Assembly: GCF_010587385.1 (NCBI RefSeq)
Contig: NZ_CP047475.1
Location: forward strand, 1,984,001 to 2,048,000
DNA length: 64,000 nucleotides
DNA from: Vibrio astriarenae
Lineage (GTDB): Bacteria; Pseudomonadota; Gammaproteobacteria; Enterobacterales; Vibrionaceae
Direction of reading: 5' to 3'
Made by a program: the position numbers and the translations under genes. Below, in pieces: positions 9,961 to 19,252 of the stretch. Each line of letters begins with the position of its first letter. Position 1 is the stretch's first letter. The notes under the pieces are model-generated. The model had not been told where the DNA came from and made no database searches. It worked only from the letters and a program-made list of their open reading frames with translations.

Positions 9961-10002
9961 TTGCAGTCTGCCTATTACTGAATATACTGTACAAATATAC
10001 AG
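9961..10002 (+). promoter_or_regulatory. imuA promoter with LexA (SOS) box
   Basis: A perfect LexA box, CTGT-N8-ACAG, occupies 9987-10002 (CTGTACAAATATACAG). It overlaps a candidate promoter, TTGCAG (9961-9966), 16 bases, TATACT (9983-9988). The imuA ATG follows 10 bases later, and the box end also supplies the AGGT of the ribosome binding site. LexA bound here would block the promoter, so imuA-imuB-dnaE2 should be DNA-damage inducible. Confidence 0.9.
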
Positions 10003-10012
10003 GTATTTTATT

Positions 10013-10705
10013 ATGCATGAATTAATCTCTCACCTAAAAGATAAGCAGTGGCTCTGGCAAGGTAGCCAGCAGCCATCACACATTGATCGTACAAGCACTG
10101 GCTTTGATCATTTAGATCAACGACTAGGAGGTGGCTATCCAAATAATGGCGTTATTGAGTTAACAACAGCGCTAGGGATTGGTGAATTACGTCTGCTTCA
10201 ACCACACTTAGCCGCGGCTTGTGGTGAACGTTTGATCGCTTTAATCGGACTTCCTGATGAGCTTTGCCTGGAGTCTTTTACCTCCATGGGGATCAATTTT
10301 TCGCAGCTACTTCTTGTTAACTCCCAAGAGAGTAAGTCACAGCTATGGGCTGCAGAGCAGTGTTTAAAAAGTGGAGCCTGTAGCCATGTTCTTTTGTGGC
10401 AAGAGGACATTGAAGTACATCAAGCTCGAAGACTGCAAGTTGCAGCGGAGCAAGGCAGCGCGATTCAGTTTCTTTTTACGCAGCGTCACCAGCGTACCTT
10501 CTCCCTACCAGTGAGCTTAAGTATGAATTTGCACGCTCAGCCTTATGGGCTGAATGTCACTATCACTAAACAAAAAGGGGGATGGCCAACTGAACCTTTC
10601 TTCGTTGATATGCGCCAATATTGGCCACAGTTAGTGCCAAAACACCTTCTTTCTCAAGGTACTCCTTCAACAGTCGTTCCTTTCCCTATGCAGTTGCAGG
10701 GCTAG
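10013..10705 (+). CDS. imuA: ImuA, RecA-like translesion synthesis accessory protein
   Basis: A 230-residue RecA/SulA-related protein, the first gene of the SOS mutasome operon. The RecA-fold opening TGFDHLDQRLGGGYPNNG is visible. The nucleotide-binding loop is degenerate: no GxxxxGKT is present, and ELTTALGIGELRLLQP stands in its place. In the family, ImuA acts with ImuB and DnaE2 in error-prone lesion bypass. It starts directly after a LexA box and its stop lies two bases before the imuB ATG, so the order imuA-imuB-dnaE2 is a tightly coupled operon. Confidence 0.92.
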   Translation: MHELISHLKDKQWLWQGSQQPSHIDRTSTGFDHLDQRLGGGYPNNGVIELTTALGIGELRLLQPHLAAACGERLIALIGLPDELCLESFTSMGINFSQLLLVNSQESKSQLWAAEQCLKSGACSHVLLWQEDIEVHQARRLQVAAEQGSAIQFLFTQRHQRTFSLPVSLSMNLHAQPYGLNVTITKQKGGWPTEPFFVDMRQYWPQLVPKHLLSQGTPSTVVPFPMQLQG

Positions 10706-10707
10706 CT

Positions 10708-12132
10708 ATGTCATTGTGGATTTACCTACATTTTCCTTGTTTACAACTCAACACCTTGTTTACGGATCAAAGTGAAAACGAAGAACAAGCAACGATCATT
10801 GTAGATACTCGTCAGCATTGTGTTGTACAAGCAAACTCGTTAGCACTAGAACATGGAGTGAAGTTAGGTATGGGGCTTGGCAGCGCCTCAGCCTTGTGCG
10901 CGCAGCTCAATGTTCACCCTTATGATGAGAAGATTGAAGTTCAACGACTAAACCAAGTGGCCCAATGGCTCTATTTAGTCACTTCTGATATCGCACTTTA
11001 TGCTCCTAATGGATTGTTATTAAAAGCCAGCAATATGCTCACCCTTTATTCTGATCTCAATCGCTATTGGGAGGTCATCGAGCAACATCTAGAACCGCTG
11101 CGCTTGTCTTATCAATTTGCAACTGGCTTCTCTCCATTTTCTGCCATGTTACTGGCTAAAAAAGGAATAAATCAAATCACATCGTGTCATGAGACAACCT
11201 TAAACTATTTGTCCAAACAATCTCTAAACCTATCAGAACTAGAGAGTAAGCAAGTTGAGCAACTGAATCGAGTCGGCATCAAAAACTTTTCAGAACTACT
11301 TAAAATCCCTTTAAAAGAAGTAGCTCGTCGATTCAATATCGATCTGGTGAATTACGTTGGTAGGCTGCTTGGGCAGCTCTCCCACCCTGTTCCATTCTTC
11401 CAGCCACAAGAAGCGTTTGAAAGTAGCTTAGAGCTCCTGTATGACATTGAAAATATTCAGTGGTTATACAGACCTCTAACACGCCTATTACAGCAACTTG
11501 AAACCTTCTTGACTCTCAGAAATCGAGTGGCTTACGAGCTTAGATTGACCCTATCACAAAGAGATGCAGCCCCAGAAAGCATTATCTTTACCTCTGGTGG
11601 CGGTGACTATCGCCATGAGAAGTGGCAAAAGCTGTGTGGATTGACTCTCGAGTCAGTCAAGCTATCTGGTCCTGTTTATCACCTCACCCTCAAAGCCATA
11701 AGAACAGGGCAAATGAATCAAGACTACATTGATATTTTTGATGGCGATAAAGGTAATCGAAACGGTGCAGACCTCATCGCACTCCTTCAAGCGAAGCTAG
11801 GTAATCATAACGTCACTCGGCCAATTCCTAATGCCGATCACCGGCCAGAAAAATCAACGCGATTTGAACATGCCGATCGCTCTATAAAAGGTTCACAAGA
11901 TGCCCAAGCAATGACAATCAACCGCCTGCGTCCAACACGTTTGATTAATCCGCCAGCACCACTTGCACACAAAATAGAGTTAGTCCATGGACCTGAGAGA
12001 ATCGTCACTGGCTGGTGGGACGGAGAGGTGATCACTCGTGACTACTTTGTCGCTTTGACACCTCAATCAGAGTGGCTGTGGGTATTTCGCACTGAGCAAA
12101 AACAGTGGTTTTTACATGGCTATTTTAGCTAG
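10708..12132 (+). CDS. imuB: ImuB, catalytically inactive Y-family polymerase homologue
   Basis: A 474-residue protein with the Y-family fold. The start is the ATG at 10708 (MSLWIYLHFPC), two bases after the imuA stop; the frame is open further upstream, but only through imuA. Active Y-family enzymes start with a metal-binding Asp motif (D-x-D/N-x-F/Y). Here the equivalent stretch is YLHFPCLQLNTLF with no acid, which agrees with the known loss of polymerase activity in ImuB. The helix-hairpin-helix-like region (VGIKNFSELLKIPLKEVARRF) and a long C-terminal arm are kept. In the family ImuB is the hub that links ImuA, DnaE2 and the beta clamp. DnaE2 follows after 15 bases. Confidence 0.92.
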   Translation: MSLWIYLHFPCLQLNTLFTDQSENEEQATIIVDTRQHCVVQANSLALEHGVKLGMGLGSASALCAQLNVHPYDEKIEVQRLNQVAQWLYLVTSDIALYAPNGLLLKASNMLTLYSDLNRYWEVIEQHLEPLRLSYQFATGFSPFSAMLLAKKGINQITSCHETTLNYLSKQSLNLSELESKQVEQLNRVGIKNFSELLKIPLKEVARRFNIDLVNYVGRLLGQLSHPVPFFQPQEAFESSLELLYDIENIQWLYRPLTRLLQQLETFLTLRNRVAYELRLTLSQRDAAPESIIFTSGGGDYRHEKWQKLCGLTLESVKLSGPVYHLTLKAIRTGQMNQDYIDIFDGDKGNRNGADLIALLQAKLGNHNVTRPIPNADHRPEKSTRFEHADRSIKGSQDAQAMTINRLRPTRLINPPAPLAHKIELVHGPERIVTGWWDGEVITRDYFVALTPQSEWLWVFRTEQKQWFLHGYFS

Positions 12133-12147
12133 TTTCACGGTATCGCT

Positions 12148-15100
12148 ATGTCTTACTCCGAGCTATTTTGTCAAAGCAATTTCTCTTTTTTAACTGGTGC
12201 TTCACACCCAGAAGAGCTGGTTCGCCAAGCTGATTTCTTGCGTTACAAAGCGATCGCAATCACTGACGAATGCTCTGTTGCAGGTATCGTACGTGCTCAC
12301 ACTGCAATTAAAGATCATAAGCTTAGAATAAAACAAATCGTTGGCAGCATGCTTTGGCTCAACCAGGAGTGTCAGGTGATCTTACTCTGCCCATCCCGAG
12401 AAGCTTATGCGGAATTATGTCGTATCATAACCAATGCGCGCCGCAGAGCTGAGAAAGGCAGCTACGAATTATCAGAGTGGGATTTAATGTCAATAAAGCA
12501 CTGCTTGGTTATTTGGCTACCGCAAAATAAAGAGTGTGACGAATACTGGGTGCAATGGCTAAATCAGCATCATTCTGCAAGGCTATGGCTAGGTGTTCAA
12601 CGCCATCTCAACAACGGAGAAGAGGCTTATATCGAACACTGCAAAAGGCTTTCTCGGGAATGGCAGATACCGATTACTGCTTGTGGTGGTGTTCTCTACC
12701 ATTCCGCTGATCGTTTGCCTTTACAGCACACCCTCACAGCGATTAAACAAGGTTGTAGTGTTGATGAGCTAGGCCACCAGCTGACTCCTAACTGTGAGCA
12801 AGCTCTACGTAACCTGGAAAAACTGGCTCACCTTTTCCCTAAAGAGTGGCGAGAAGAAGCCAATCACCTTGCAGATCTCTGCGAGTTTGAGCTGAAGTCA
12901 CTTAAGTATGAATACCCTAGTGAACTCGTACCCAATAGCTATACACCCATGCAGTACTTACGAGCACTCGTCGCTAATGGCGAGCGCATTCGCTTTCCTA
13001 AAGGGGTTCCATCCGATATTCGTCAAACCATTGATAAAGAGCTGGCCCTCATCGAAGAGGTTAAATATCCCTACTACTTTTTAACCATTCATGACCTCGT
13101 CATGTTTGCAAAGCGTGAAGGAATTTTTTATCAAGGACGAGGGTCAGCAGCCAATTCCGTCGTCTGCTATTGTTTAGAAATTACCTCTGTCGATCCTCGT
13201 CAAATCTCGGTTCTCTTCGAACGATTCATCAGTAAAGAGCGAGATGAGCCGCCTGATATTGATGTCGACTTTGAACATGAGCGCCGAGAAGAGGTCATTC
13301 AATACATCTATAAAAAATATGGTCGTGAGCGTGCAGCGCTTGCGGCTACGGTGATCTCGTACCGTTTTAAAAGTGCAGTTAGGGATGTCGGTAAGGCTCT
13401 TGGTATCAATGAGACTCAGTTGGATTATTTTATAAAAAACGTCGACCGTCGTGATCGAAGTGCTGGCTGGCAAGGGCAAATCATTCAATTAGGGCTAGAC
13501 CCTAGTACACTCAAAGGCCAACAATTCATTGCTTTGGTCAATGAAATATTGGGTTTTCCTCGTCACTTATCACAACATGTCGGTGGTTTTGTGATCTCTT
13601 CTGGCCCCTTATATGAACTCGTTCCTGTAGAAAATGCGGCTATGGATGAGAGAACCGTTATTCAGTGGGATAAAGACGATCTAGAGAGCCTTGGGCTGCT
13701 CAAGGTTGATGTGCTTGCCCTAGGTATGCTTTCGGCAATCCGCAAATGTTTCGCTCTTGTGCATCAGCACTATGGACATCGGCTGACGATTGCAGACATT
13801 ACTCGCAAACACGATGATCCTGATGTCTACAACATGATCCAGAAAGCCGATACCGTTGGGGTATTTCAGATTGAGTCTAGAGCTCAAATGAGTATGTTGC
13901 CTCGATTAAGGCCGCAAACTTATTATGATTTAGTGATTCAGATTGCGATCGTGCGACCAGGGCCAATTCAAGGGGATATGGTACATCCTTTTTTAAAGCG
14001 TCGTAATAGGCTTGAACCCGTCTCTTATCCTTCAGAAGAAGTGAAGAGTGTGCTTTCCCGTACAATGGGGGTACCTATTTTCCAAGAACAAGTCATCAAG
14101 CTTGCTATGGTAGCCGCAGGGTTCACAGGAGGTGAGGCAGACCAACTACGCCGAGCAATGGCGGCGTGGAAGAAAAACGGCAACCTTGCAAAATTTGAGC
14201 AAAAGTTAATTGATGGGATGAAGGCGCGCGGTTACGAAGAGGCATTCGCCAAACAACTGTTTCAGCAAATTTGCGGGTTTGGTGAATATGGATTTCCTGA
14301 AAGTCACTCTGCCTCCTTTGCGGTACTTGCTTATTGCTCTGCTTGGTTAAAATTTCACTACTCTACGGCATTTTACACTGCGCTTCTCAATAGCCTGCCA
14401 ATGGGATTTTATAGTCCATCACAACTGATTCAAGATGCGCAACGCCATCACATCAACGTATTCCCAGTATGTGTGAATCAATCGACCTATGATCACCGCT
14501 TGGATGACACCAACCCACAGCAAGCAATTCGGTTGGGCTTAAGAATTATCAAAGGTTTAAGCAATGAAGGTGCGTTACTGCTCATTCAACACCGCCCGAT
14601 TCAAGGCTATCAACATACCAATCAGCTTAAGCATATTGGTCTTAGTCAAAAGGATCTTAATGCCCTTGCCTCTGCAAACGCGATGCAAGCATTCGCACAC
14701 AACCGCTATGCGACGCGTTGGCAGATGATGGATAATCTTTCAGATCTTCCTCTATTTGCCAATATGCATGATGACTCTCCCACCACACCCTCAGCACCTA
14801 GCGACATGGAGAACTTACTCGAAGATTACGCCGTCACAGGTCTGTCTTTGGGCGAACACCCGATTACTCTATTAGATAAATCCCGATTGCTCCCTCGATT
14901 TACCAGAATGAACCAACTCATAACTAAAGCTCATAAATCACTCGTTACCGTCGTAGGAGTTGTGACAGGTAAACAATCACCTGGAACTGCTGGCGGAGTG
15001 ACCTTTTTTACCCTTGAAGATGACACAGGTAACATTAACGTTGTGGTGTGGAAAGCAACCGCTCGCGCACAAAAACAAGCTTATCTCACCGCTAAGGTAT

Positions 15101-15219
15101 TAATGGTAAAAGGCATACTGGAACGAGAGGGGGAAGTAACGCATGTCATCGCTGGACGATTGATTGATATGAGCGACAAGCTTGGCCAACTCAATAGCCA
15201 CTCGAGAGAGTTTCACTAA
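12148..15219 (+). CDS. dnaE2: DnaE2 error-prone DNA polymerase
   Basis: A 1023-residue C-family polymerase, shorter than replicative DnaE (about 1160) as expected for DnaE2. An N-terminal PHP domain opens with the form ELFCQSNFSFLTGASHPEEL. The palm carries the catalytic acids in PDIDVDF (about 369-375) and KVDVLALGML (about 519-528). Fingers and helix-hairpin-helix regions follow, and an OB-fold domain lies near the C-terminus (about 925-1000, VVGVVTGKQSPGTAGGVTFF). It is the only active polymerase of the imuA-imuB-dnaE2 module. It should carry out mutagenic bypass synthesis after SOS induction. No clear terminator follows. Confidence 0.95.
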   Translation: MSYSELFCQSNFSFLTGASHPEELVRQADFLRYKAIAITDECSVAGIVRAHTAIKDHKLRIKQIVGSMLWLNQECQVILLCPSREAYAELCRIITNARRRAEKGSYELSEWDLMSIKHCLVIWLPQNKECDEYWVQWLNQHHSARLWLGVQRHLNNGEEAYIEHCKRLSREWQIPITACGGVLYHSADRLPLQHTLTAIKQGCSVDELGHQLTPNCEQALRNLEKLAHLFPKEWREEANHLADLCEFELKSLKYEYPSELVPNSYTPMQYLRALVANGERIRFPKGVPSDIRQTIDKELALIEEVKYPYYFLTIHDLVMFAKREGIFYQGRGSAANSVVCYCLEITSVDPRQISVLFERFISKERDEPPDIDVDFEHERREEVIQYIYKKYGRERAALAATVISYRFKSAVRDVGKALGINETQLDYFIKNVDRRDRSAGWQGQIIQLGLDPSTLKGQQFIALVNEILGFPRHLSQHVGGFVISSGPLYELVPVENAAMDERTVIQWDKDDLESLGLLKVDVLALGMLSAIRKCFALVHQHYGHRLTIADITRKHDDPDVYNMIQKADTVGVFQIESRAQMSMLPRLRPQTYYDLVIQIAIVRPGPIQGDMVHPFLKRRNRLEPVSYPSEEVKSVLSRTMGVPIFQEQVIKLAMVAAGFTGGEADQLRRAMAAWKKNGNLAKFEQKLIDGMKARGYEEAFAKQLFQQICGFGEYGFPESHSASFAVLAYCSAWLKFHYSTAFYTALLNSLPMGFYSPSQLIQDAQRHHINVFPVCVNQSTYDHRLDDTNPQQAIRLGLRIIKGLSNEGALLLIQHRPIQGYQHTNQLKHIGLSQKDLNALASANAMQAFAHNRYATRWQMMDNLSDLPLFANMHDDSPTTPSAPSDMENLLEDYAVTGLSLGEHPITLLDKSRLLPRFTRMNQLITKAHKSLVTVVGVVTGKQSPGTAGGVTFFTLEDDTGNINVVVWKATARAQKQAYLTAKVLMVKGILEREGEVTHVIAGRLIDMSDKLGQLNSHSREFH

Positions 15220-15302
15220 ACATAAGTAAGTGTTCCTAAAAGAACAGCCACTAAACCCCGTATTTATTAACATTCTTCGACTTTTCACTATTGGAATCAC
15301 CA

Positions 15303-15545
15303 ATGGACCGTGAGTCTATATTAGCGCTTCTACAAGAGCTTGCTTATGAGCAAAAAAATGGAACGCCCTTTGCCGTCAAAGCGCTAATTTTTTACATGAA
15401 GCAGATACTCAACTCTTATGAACGAGGCGAAACCTCTCTTGACGACAACGATGAACTTGCGATGAGAAACGCGGTTGACCTATGGTTAATTGATGAATGC
15501 AAAACCAAGCTGAAGTTGCGAGTGGAACGACAACACAGTTACTAA
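15303..15545 (+). CDS. Small hypothetical protein
   Basis: An 80-residue acidic, helical protein of unknown function. The ATG at 15303 is preferred over the in-frame TTG at 15291 because GGA lies 7 bases upstream of it. There is no signal peptide, membrane helix or metal-binding motif. The sequence has a helical N-terminal half (ILALLQELAYEQKN) and ends in a basic tail (KLKLRVERQHSY). It sits between dnaE2 and a Sel1-repeat gene on the same strand, 65 bases from the latter. I do not recognise a family. Confidence 0.6.
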   Translation: MDRESILALLQELAYEQKNGTPFAVKALIFYMKQILNSYERGETSLDDNDELAMRNAVDLWLIDECKTKLKLRVERQHSY

Positions 15546-15610
15546 GCCCAAAAGTGAGGTCAATATCAAATACGCTTTCATAAACAAATCAATGCCACCC
15601 GACACTAACA

Positions 15611-16723
15611 ATGATTGAAACTATTATCGGATTATTAGCCCTGACACTGATCTCCATGTTTGTGTGGGTCTACTCCTTATCCCTACGTAAAGCTCGCCTT
15701 GAACAGGAAAAAAGAGACAAAGATAAGCTATATAAACAGGTGCTTGCAAAATCACTAGAACAAGAGAAGCAAGAGCGATTGGCGAAGGCAGAGTTTGGCC
15801 ATATTCCAAGTATTTTCTATGCCGCCAAGGAAGCAGAAAAACGCAACAATTATGTCGATGCTCTTAAATGGTATGAAAAAGCAGGCTTTCTCAACAGTGC
15901 ATCGGCAATCAAAGCGATCATTAGTATCTGTCAATTGCACCCTGATAACCTTGTATTAAAGGATAAACTTCGCTTTTGGACCCAGGTTAGTAAGGGGATC
16001 AGTGGCGATCTAGATGCGACCTATCGAGCCTCGATTATGTTACTCGGTGAAGAGAGCATGATGAACTATCCAGACAAGGCGATAGAGTGGCTAGAACACG
16101 CGGCAACTCAAGAACATATCGACTCTATTTTGTTTTTAGGACACTGGTACCAATCAGGTGACAGTGCACAGCAAGATATAGATAAGGCGATTCATTGGAA
16201 TAGAATCGCCGCAAGACTGGGCTCACCTTTAGGTATGATCCGCGTGGGCTTTCATTATCTTGATGGCGTGGGTACCGAGACAGATACCTTGCGTGCTGCA
16301 TACTGGTTTGAGCGCGCGTCTGAGCAAGGTAACACAAAAGCCATGCTCTATGCTGGCAAGCTATGGATGGGTAGAAAAAACTCCGTTGCCTACATCTGGC
16401 TCTATATCGCCAGTGAGATGGGCGAGCATGACACTCTGCCACTTCGAGATGAAATCGCTCAGACTCTTGGGGTCGATAACATCATCAACCTGCAGGGATT
16501 AGCTAAGCCTTTATTAATGAATATTAAAGACGGCTCGGTGGTAAAACACAGCATGACTCGAGCGCTCAATAATTGGTTTCGCCGCTCTGTGCCGATTCCA
16601 CAGACACAAGCAAATTTGAACTTAAAACTCACCGAAAAAGAGCACCGTATCATTAACCATCTTTCGAGTAGCCAAGTAAAAGAGCCACCAGAAAATGAAA
16701 TGGTGGCTCTCGAAAGCAGTTAG
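15611..16723 (+). CDS. Membrane-anchored Sel1-repeat protein
   Basis: A 370-residue protein. One N-terminal membrane helix (about 2-24, TIIGLLALTLISMFVWVYSL) is followed by a charged coiled stretch and then Sel1/TPR-like repeats (about 65-270). The repeats include GHWYQSGDSAQQDIDKAIHW, GFHYLDGVGTETDTLRAAYW and GKLWMGRKNSVAYIW. Such proteins act as scaffolds for protein complexes, but no partner can be named from the context. The C-terminal tail is basic and polar. The last 14 codons encode a perfect hairpin that serves the opposite strand (see the terminator at 16681-16710). Confidence 0.75.
   Translation: MIETIIGLLALTLISMFVWVYSLSLRKARLEQEKRDKDKLYKQVLAKSLEQEKQERLAKAEFGHIPSIFYAAKEAEKRNNYVDALKWYEKAGFLNSASAIKAIISICQLHPDNLVLKDKLRFWTQVSKGISGDLDATYRASIMLLGEESMMNYPDKAIEWLEHAATQEHIDSILFLGHWYQSGDSAQQDIDKAIHWNRIAARLGSPLGMIRVGFHYLDGVGTETDTLRAAYWFERASEQGNTKAMLYAGKLWMGRKNSVAYIWLYIASEMGEHDTLPLRDEIAQTLGVDNIINLQGLAKPLLMNIKDGSVVKHSMTRALNNWFRRSVPIPQTQANLNLKLTEKEHRIINHLSSSQVKEPPENEMVALESS
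16681..16710 (-). terminator. Terminator for the minus-strand gene, inside the Sel1-gene 3' end
   Basis: A perfect 10-bp inverted repeat (AGAGCCACCA / TGGTGGCTCT, loop 16691-16700) is followed by TTTT only when read on the minus strand. It therefore ends the DUF5062-like transcript while lying inside the coding region of the convergent gene. Confidence 0.7.
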
Positions 16724-16751
16724 GACTCTGAGTCACACCATAAAGCGGTGG

Positions 16752-17012
16752 TTATTTTAGAGGGTCACCTTCTGGCAAGGCATTATGTAACCAAATCGCA
16801 AGTCGCTTCTTGATGTTTGCTCCATCAAGTTTGCTTTCTGGCAGCGGTGTGATTTGATTTACCTCCACCAAAAACAGATACACTGCCTTGATTTTAATCG
16901 GTTGAGAAGATGCAGGCAGCTCAATTCCCTGCATCTTAGCCATCTTAAAACCCACTTCCAGCGCCTTTTTAACCAGCTTATCTTCGTTAGGTATTTTGGA
17001 AACTTTTGACAT
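16752..17012 (-). CDS. Small conserved protein, DUF5062-like
   Basis: An 86-residue cytoplasmic protein. I chose the ATG at 17012 (MSKVSKIPNEDKLVKKALEV) because AAGGTG lies 8 bases upstream; the frame is open 14 codons further but without a good ribosome binding site. The pattern of ALEVGFKMAKMQG early and SKLDGANIKKRLAIWLH late agrees with my memory of the gammaproteobacterial DUF5062 family, whose function is unknown. This assignment is from memory and moderate. It is convergent with the Sel1 gene and has its terminator within that gene. Confidence 0.7.
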   Translation of the reverse strand: MSKVSKIPNEDKLVKKALEVGFKMAKMQGIELPASSQPIKIKAVYLFLVEVNQITPLPESKLDGANIKKRLAIWLHNALPEGDPLK

Positions 17013-17060
17013 TCTTATTGCACCTTTCAGAACTGTGTTCTTGCAGTATATCAAAGCCCT

Positions 17061-17084
17061 AAAAACGAGCAGTTAAGTTGCTCG
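17061..17084 (-). terminator. Terminator after the GDPD gene
   Basis: The stem CGAGCA / TGCTCG (17066-17071 with 17079-17084) is followed on the minus strand by TTTTT. It lies 24 bases past the GDPD stop codon. Confidence 0.65.
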
Positions 17085-17107
17085 CAAAGCGACAAATCAA
17101 ACATTTA

Positions 17108-18991
17108 CTAGAGTGATAACCAATGCCTTAGGGTGAGTAAGGCACGATCCGAAAAATCTAACTCTTTGATCGCCGCTTTAGCCTCAATAGCAAGTTTCGG
17201 CTCATCGGTAATTATTCCGTCGACACCCAACAAAAACATTCGCTGCATGGTGGCCGAGTCATTGATCGTCCACACCAAGACTTCTTGCCCCCTTTGCTGA
17301 ATCTCTAAGATCCGCCATGCCGTTAGCCACTGCCCACTGACCATAAGCAAATCCACTTCACGCTCTAATTGCGACTCGCCGACTGCTGCTGCGTAAATTA
17401 ATGCATAGCGAAGCTGTTCAGTTAGCTGTTCAAGAAGCTGTTCGGGTAACTGTTCGGGTTTCTGGGCCGCCATCATTTCCATGGTGTAGGCAAGCAACTC
17501 ACTGTCTAGACTCGAAACGATCATCGCTTGTTGATAATTCGGCAGGAGTTGCGCCATTGCCACCGCTAAATCGAGGCTCCGATTATAGCGTTTAAGTTCA
17601 ATGTTAAACTCAATATCATCTGCATATTGATCAAGCAGTTCCCTCAGTAAAGGCGGTGGGGTTTGACCTTGCTGTTCATAAACCGCCACGATATCTGAAT
17701 ACGTTGATTCTTCAACAATGAGAGGAGAACCGATCATGCGCCCTAAATCGCGGTCGTGGAAGACGACAATTTGCCCATCTTGGGTCAACTGTACATCGAT
17801 TTCAGCACTTTTAACTCCGAGTTCAATTGAGTATTGAATGCCCTGCTCACTGTTCTCTGGGTATTTAAAACCCCCTGCGCGATGAGATATGACGTAACCA
17901 GAACCATCAGTTTGTACATGCTCAACAAACTGCTTAATGTCACTATAGCCGTTGTAGCTAGCAACAGATACCAACGACACCATTGCCACGATCATCAACA
18001 TACGTCGGTTGGTATCTTGCTTCAAACCGATAAATCGAGCCTGTTCATTAACTAGCTTGAGGCGCTTTGTTTGCAAGCGCAGCACGTAATACTGGCAACT
18101 GGCATAAATAAAGCGATCAAAGAAACTTAGCAGCAACGCAACACCAAACAGCAATGCACCAGCAAGCATCAGCCACGGATATCGCTCTGGGTCAGTGGTT
18201 GCCCAATTTAAGATAGGGTTAAGTAAGAACAGCAGCCCCGCCGCAAACATGGCAGCAATGGCAACTCGAGCAAACAACCAAATAAGGTGCCCAATGAGAA
18301 TATGGGGATAAATAGCCGCACTCAATCGCTTTGCTTGTTTAAAGAGCTCCCACTGCGTGCAGTTTTGAAATAGGCTCAAAGGTAGAGCCAACCACCAGCT
18401 TGCCCAATATCTTAAAACGAAAAGAACCACTGGCAGTGTCGCGAGTACCAATAAACCCACAGCAAACCATAAAGCACTCGCTTGATTATCGAGGTAGTAG
18501 TTGATGTCCCAATCACTCAATACCAAGCCATAGATCCACCGACCACACCAAAGCACTATCGCTAACAGTAAACTGATGCCAAAAGACTGCGCCAGTAACA
18601 CCTTAGCCACCCTAAAGCTTCGCTGGACCAGTAACCCGAAGGTATCCAGAATAGAACGCTTACCCACATCATGCTGCGCCAACAAAATACTGATGGTGGA
18701 GTGCTCAACGAAAAAGGCAAAACTTAGGTGCGTCACCACCCACAAGCTTAGCAAAAAACCAATCGGCGATAAGAAAAAAGACAACAGCTCTTGATTGGCA
18801 ATTGCACTTACGCCATGCAACTGCATCAGTTGTGAGGTTAACCATAGATCAAGCGGTACGAAAAGAGTCAGCAGCGTCGCTCGCACCAAGAGAAAACTCG
18901 TTAACATCTGAAACCCAGAGGTACGAAGGCGATGCCACATGTAATAAAGGACATGACGGCTACGATGGAAAGTTGCGCTAATCAAAAGCAA
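17108..18991 (-). CDS. Membrane-bound glycerophosphodiester phosphodiesterase
   Basis: A 627-residue protein. The N-terminal half (about 25-330) holds several long hydrophobic segments of the GDPD membrane-domain type. The C-terminal half (about 365-615) is a GDPD TIM barrel with ISHRAGGFKYPENS, SAEIDVQLTQDG and VVFHDRDLG, so the catalytic His, Arg, Glu and Asp residues are all present. The family cleaves glycerophosphodiesters to glycerol-3-phosphate and an alcohol; the topology suggests action at the membrane. The start is uncertain. TTG at 18991 has AGG five bases upstream, while the first ATG (18940) has a poor ribosome binding site. An in-frame 12-base tandem repeat gives the run PEQLPEQLLEQLTEQL in the barrel region. 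Confidence 0.85.
   Translation of the reverse strand: MLLISATFHRSRHVLYYMWHRLRTSGFQMLTSFLLVRATLLTLFVPLDLWLTSQLMQLHGVSAIANQELLSFFLSPIGFLLSLWVVTHLSFAFFVEHSTISILLAQHDVGKRSILDTFGLLVQRSFRVAKVLLAQSFGISLLLAIVLWCGRWIYGLVLSDWDINYYLDNQASALWFAVGLLVLATLPVVLFVLRYWASWWLALPLSLFQNCTQWELFKQAKRLSAAIYPHILIGHLIWLFARVAIAAMFAAGLLFLLNPILNWATTDPERYPWLMLAGALLFGVALLLSFFDRFIYASCQYYVLRLQTKRLKLVNEQARFIGLKQDTNRRMLMIVAMVSLVSVASYNGYSDIKQFVEHVQTDGSGYVISHRAGGFKYPENSEQGIQYSIELGVKSAEIDVQLTQDGQIVVFHDRDLGRMIGSPLIVEESTYSDIVAVYEQQGQTPPPLLRELLDQYADDIEFNIELKRYNRSLDLAVAMAQLLPNYQQAMIVSSLDSELLAYTMEMMAAQKPEQLPEQLLEQLTEQLRYALIYAAAVGESQLEREVDLLMVSGQWLTAWRILEIQQRGQEVLVWTINDSATMQRMFLLGVDGIITDEPKLAIEAKAAIKELDFSDRALLTLRHWLSL
17412..17459. repeat. 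Four tandem 12-bp units inside the GDPD gene
   Basis: Units start at 17412, 17424, 17436 and 17448, each of the form (A)RCTGTTCRRKW. They encode four EQL(L/P/T)-type tetrapeptides on the minus strand. A unit of 12 bases keeps the frame when the copy number changes. Confidence 0.85.
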
Positions 18992-19252
18992 AGCGACCTA
19001 TAAAATAATAACTAGCCGTTATGATAGCACTCCCCTACCGAAGTGAGGAGATGAAACCTGTTACCGATTATGGCTGGATTAGTGAATTCAAGTATCCCCC
19101 GTCGCCGCCTAAACAATACACAGCTTTAAGGAAGATCTTGTGTGGCGTAAAATGGCAACTCCTATCCTCCACACTTCACCATAATGCCCCCGTACCAACA
19201 CGGAGCCATACTAAAACGGCCCGCACCGACTTAACCAAAAGAGATTATCAAC

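Noticed and set aside
10621..10707. Upstream extension of imuB into imuA
   Set aside because: ImuB proteins start at the MSLWIYLHFP-like position, and the ATG at 10708 lies two bases after the imuA stop.
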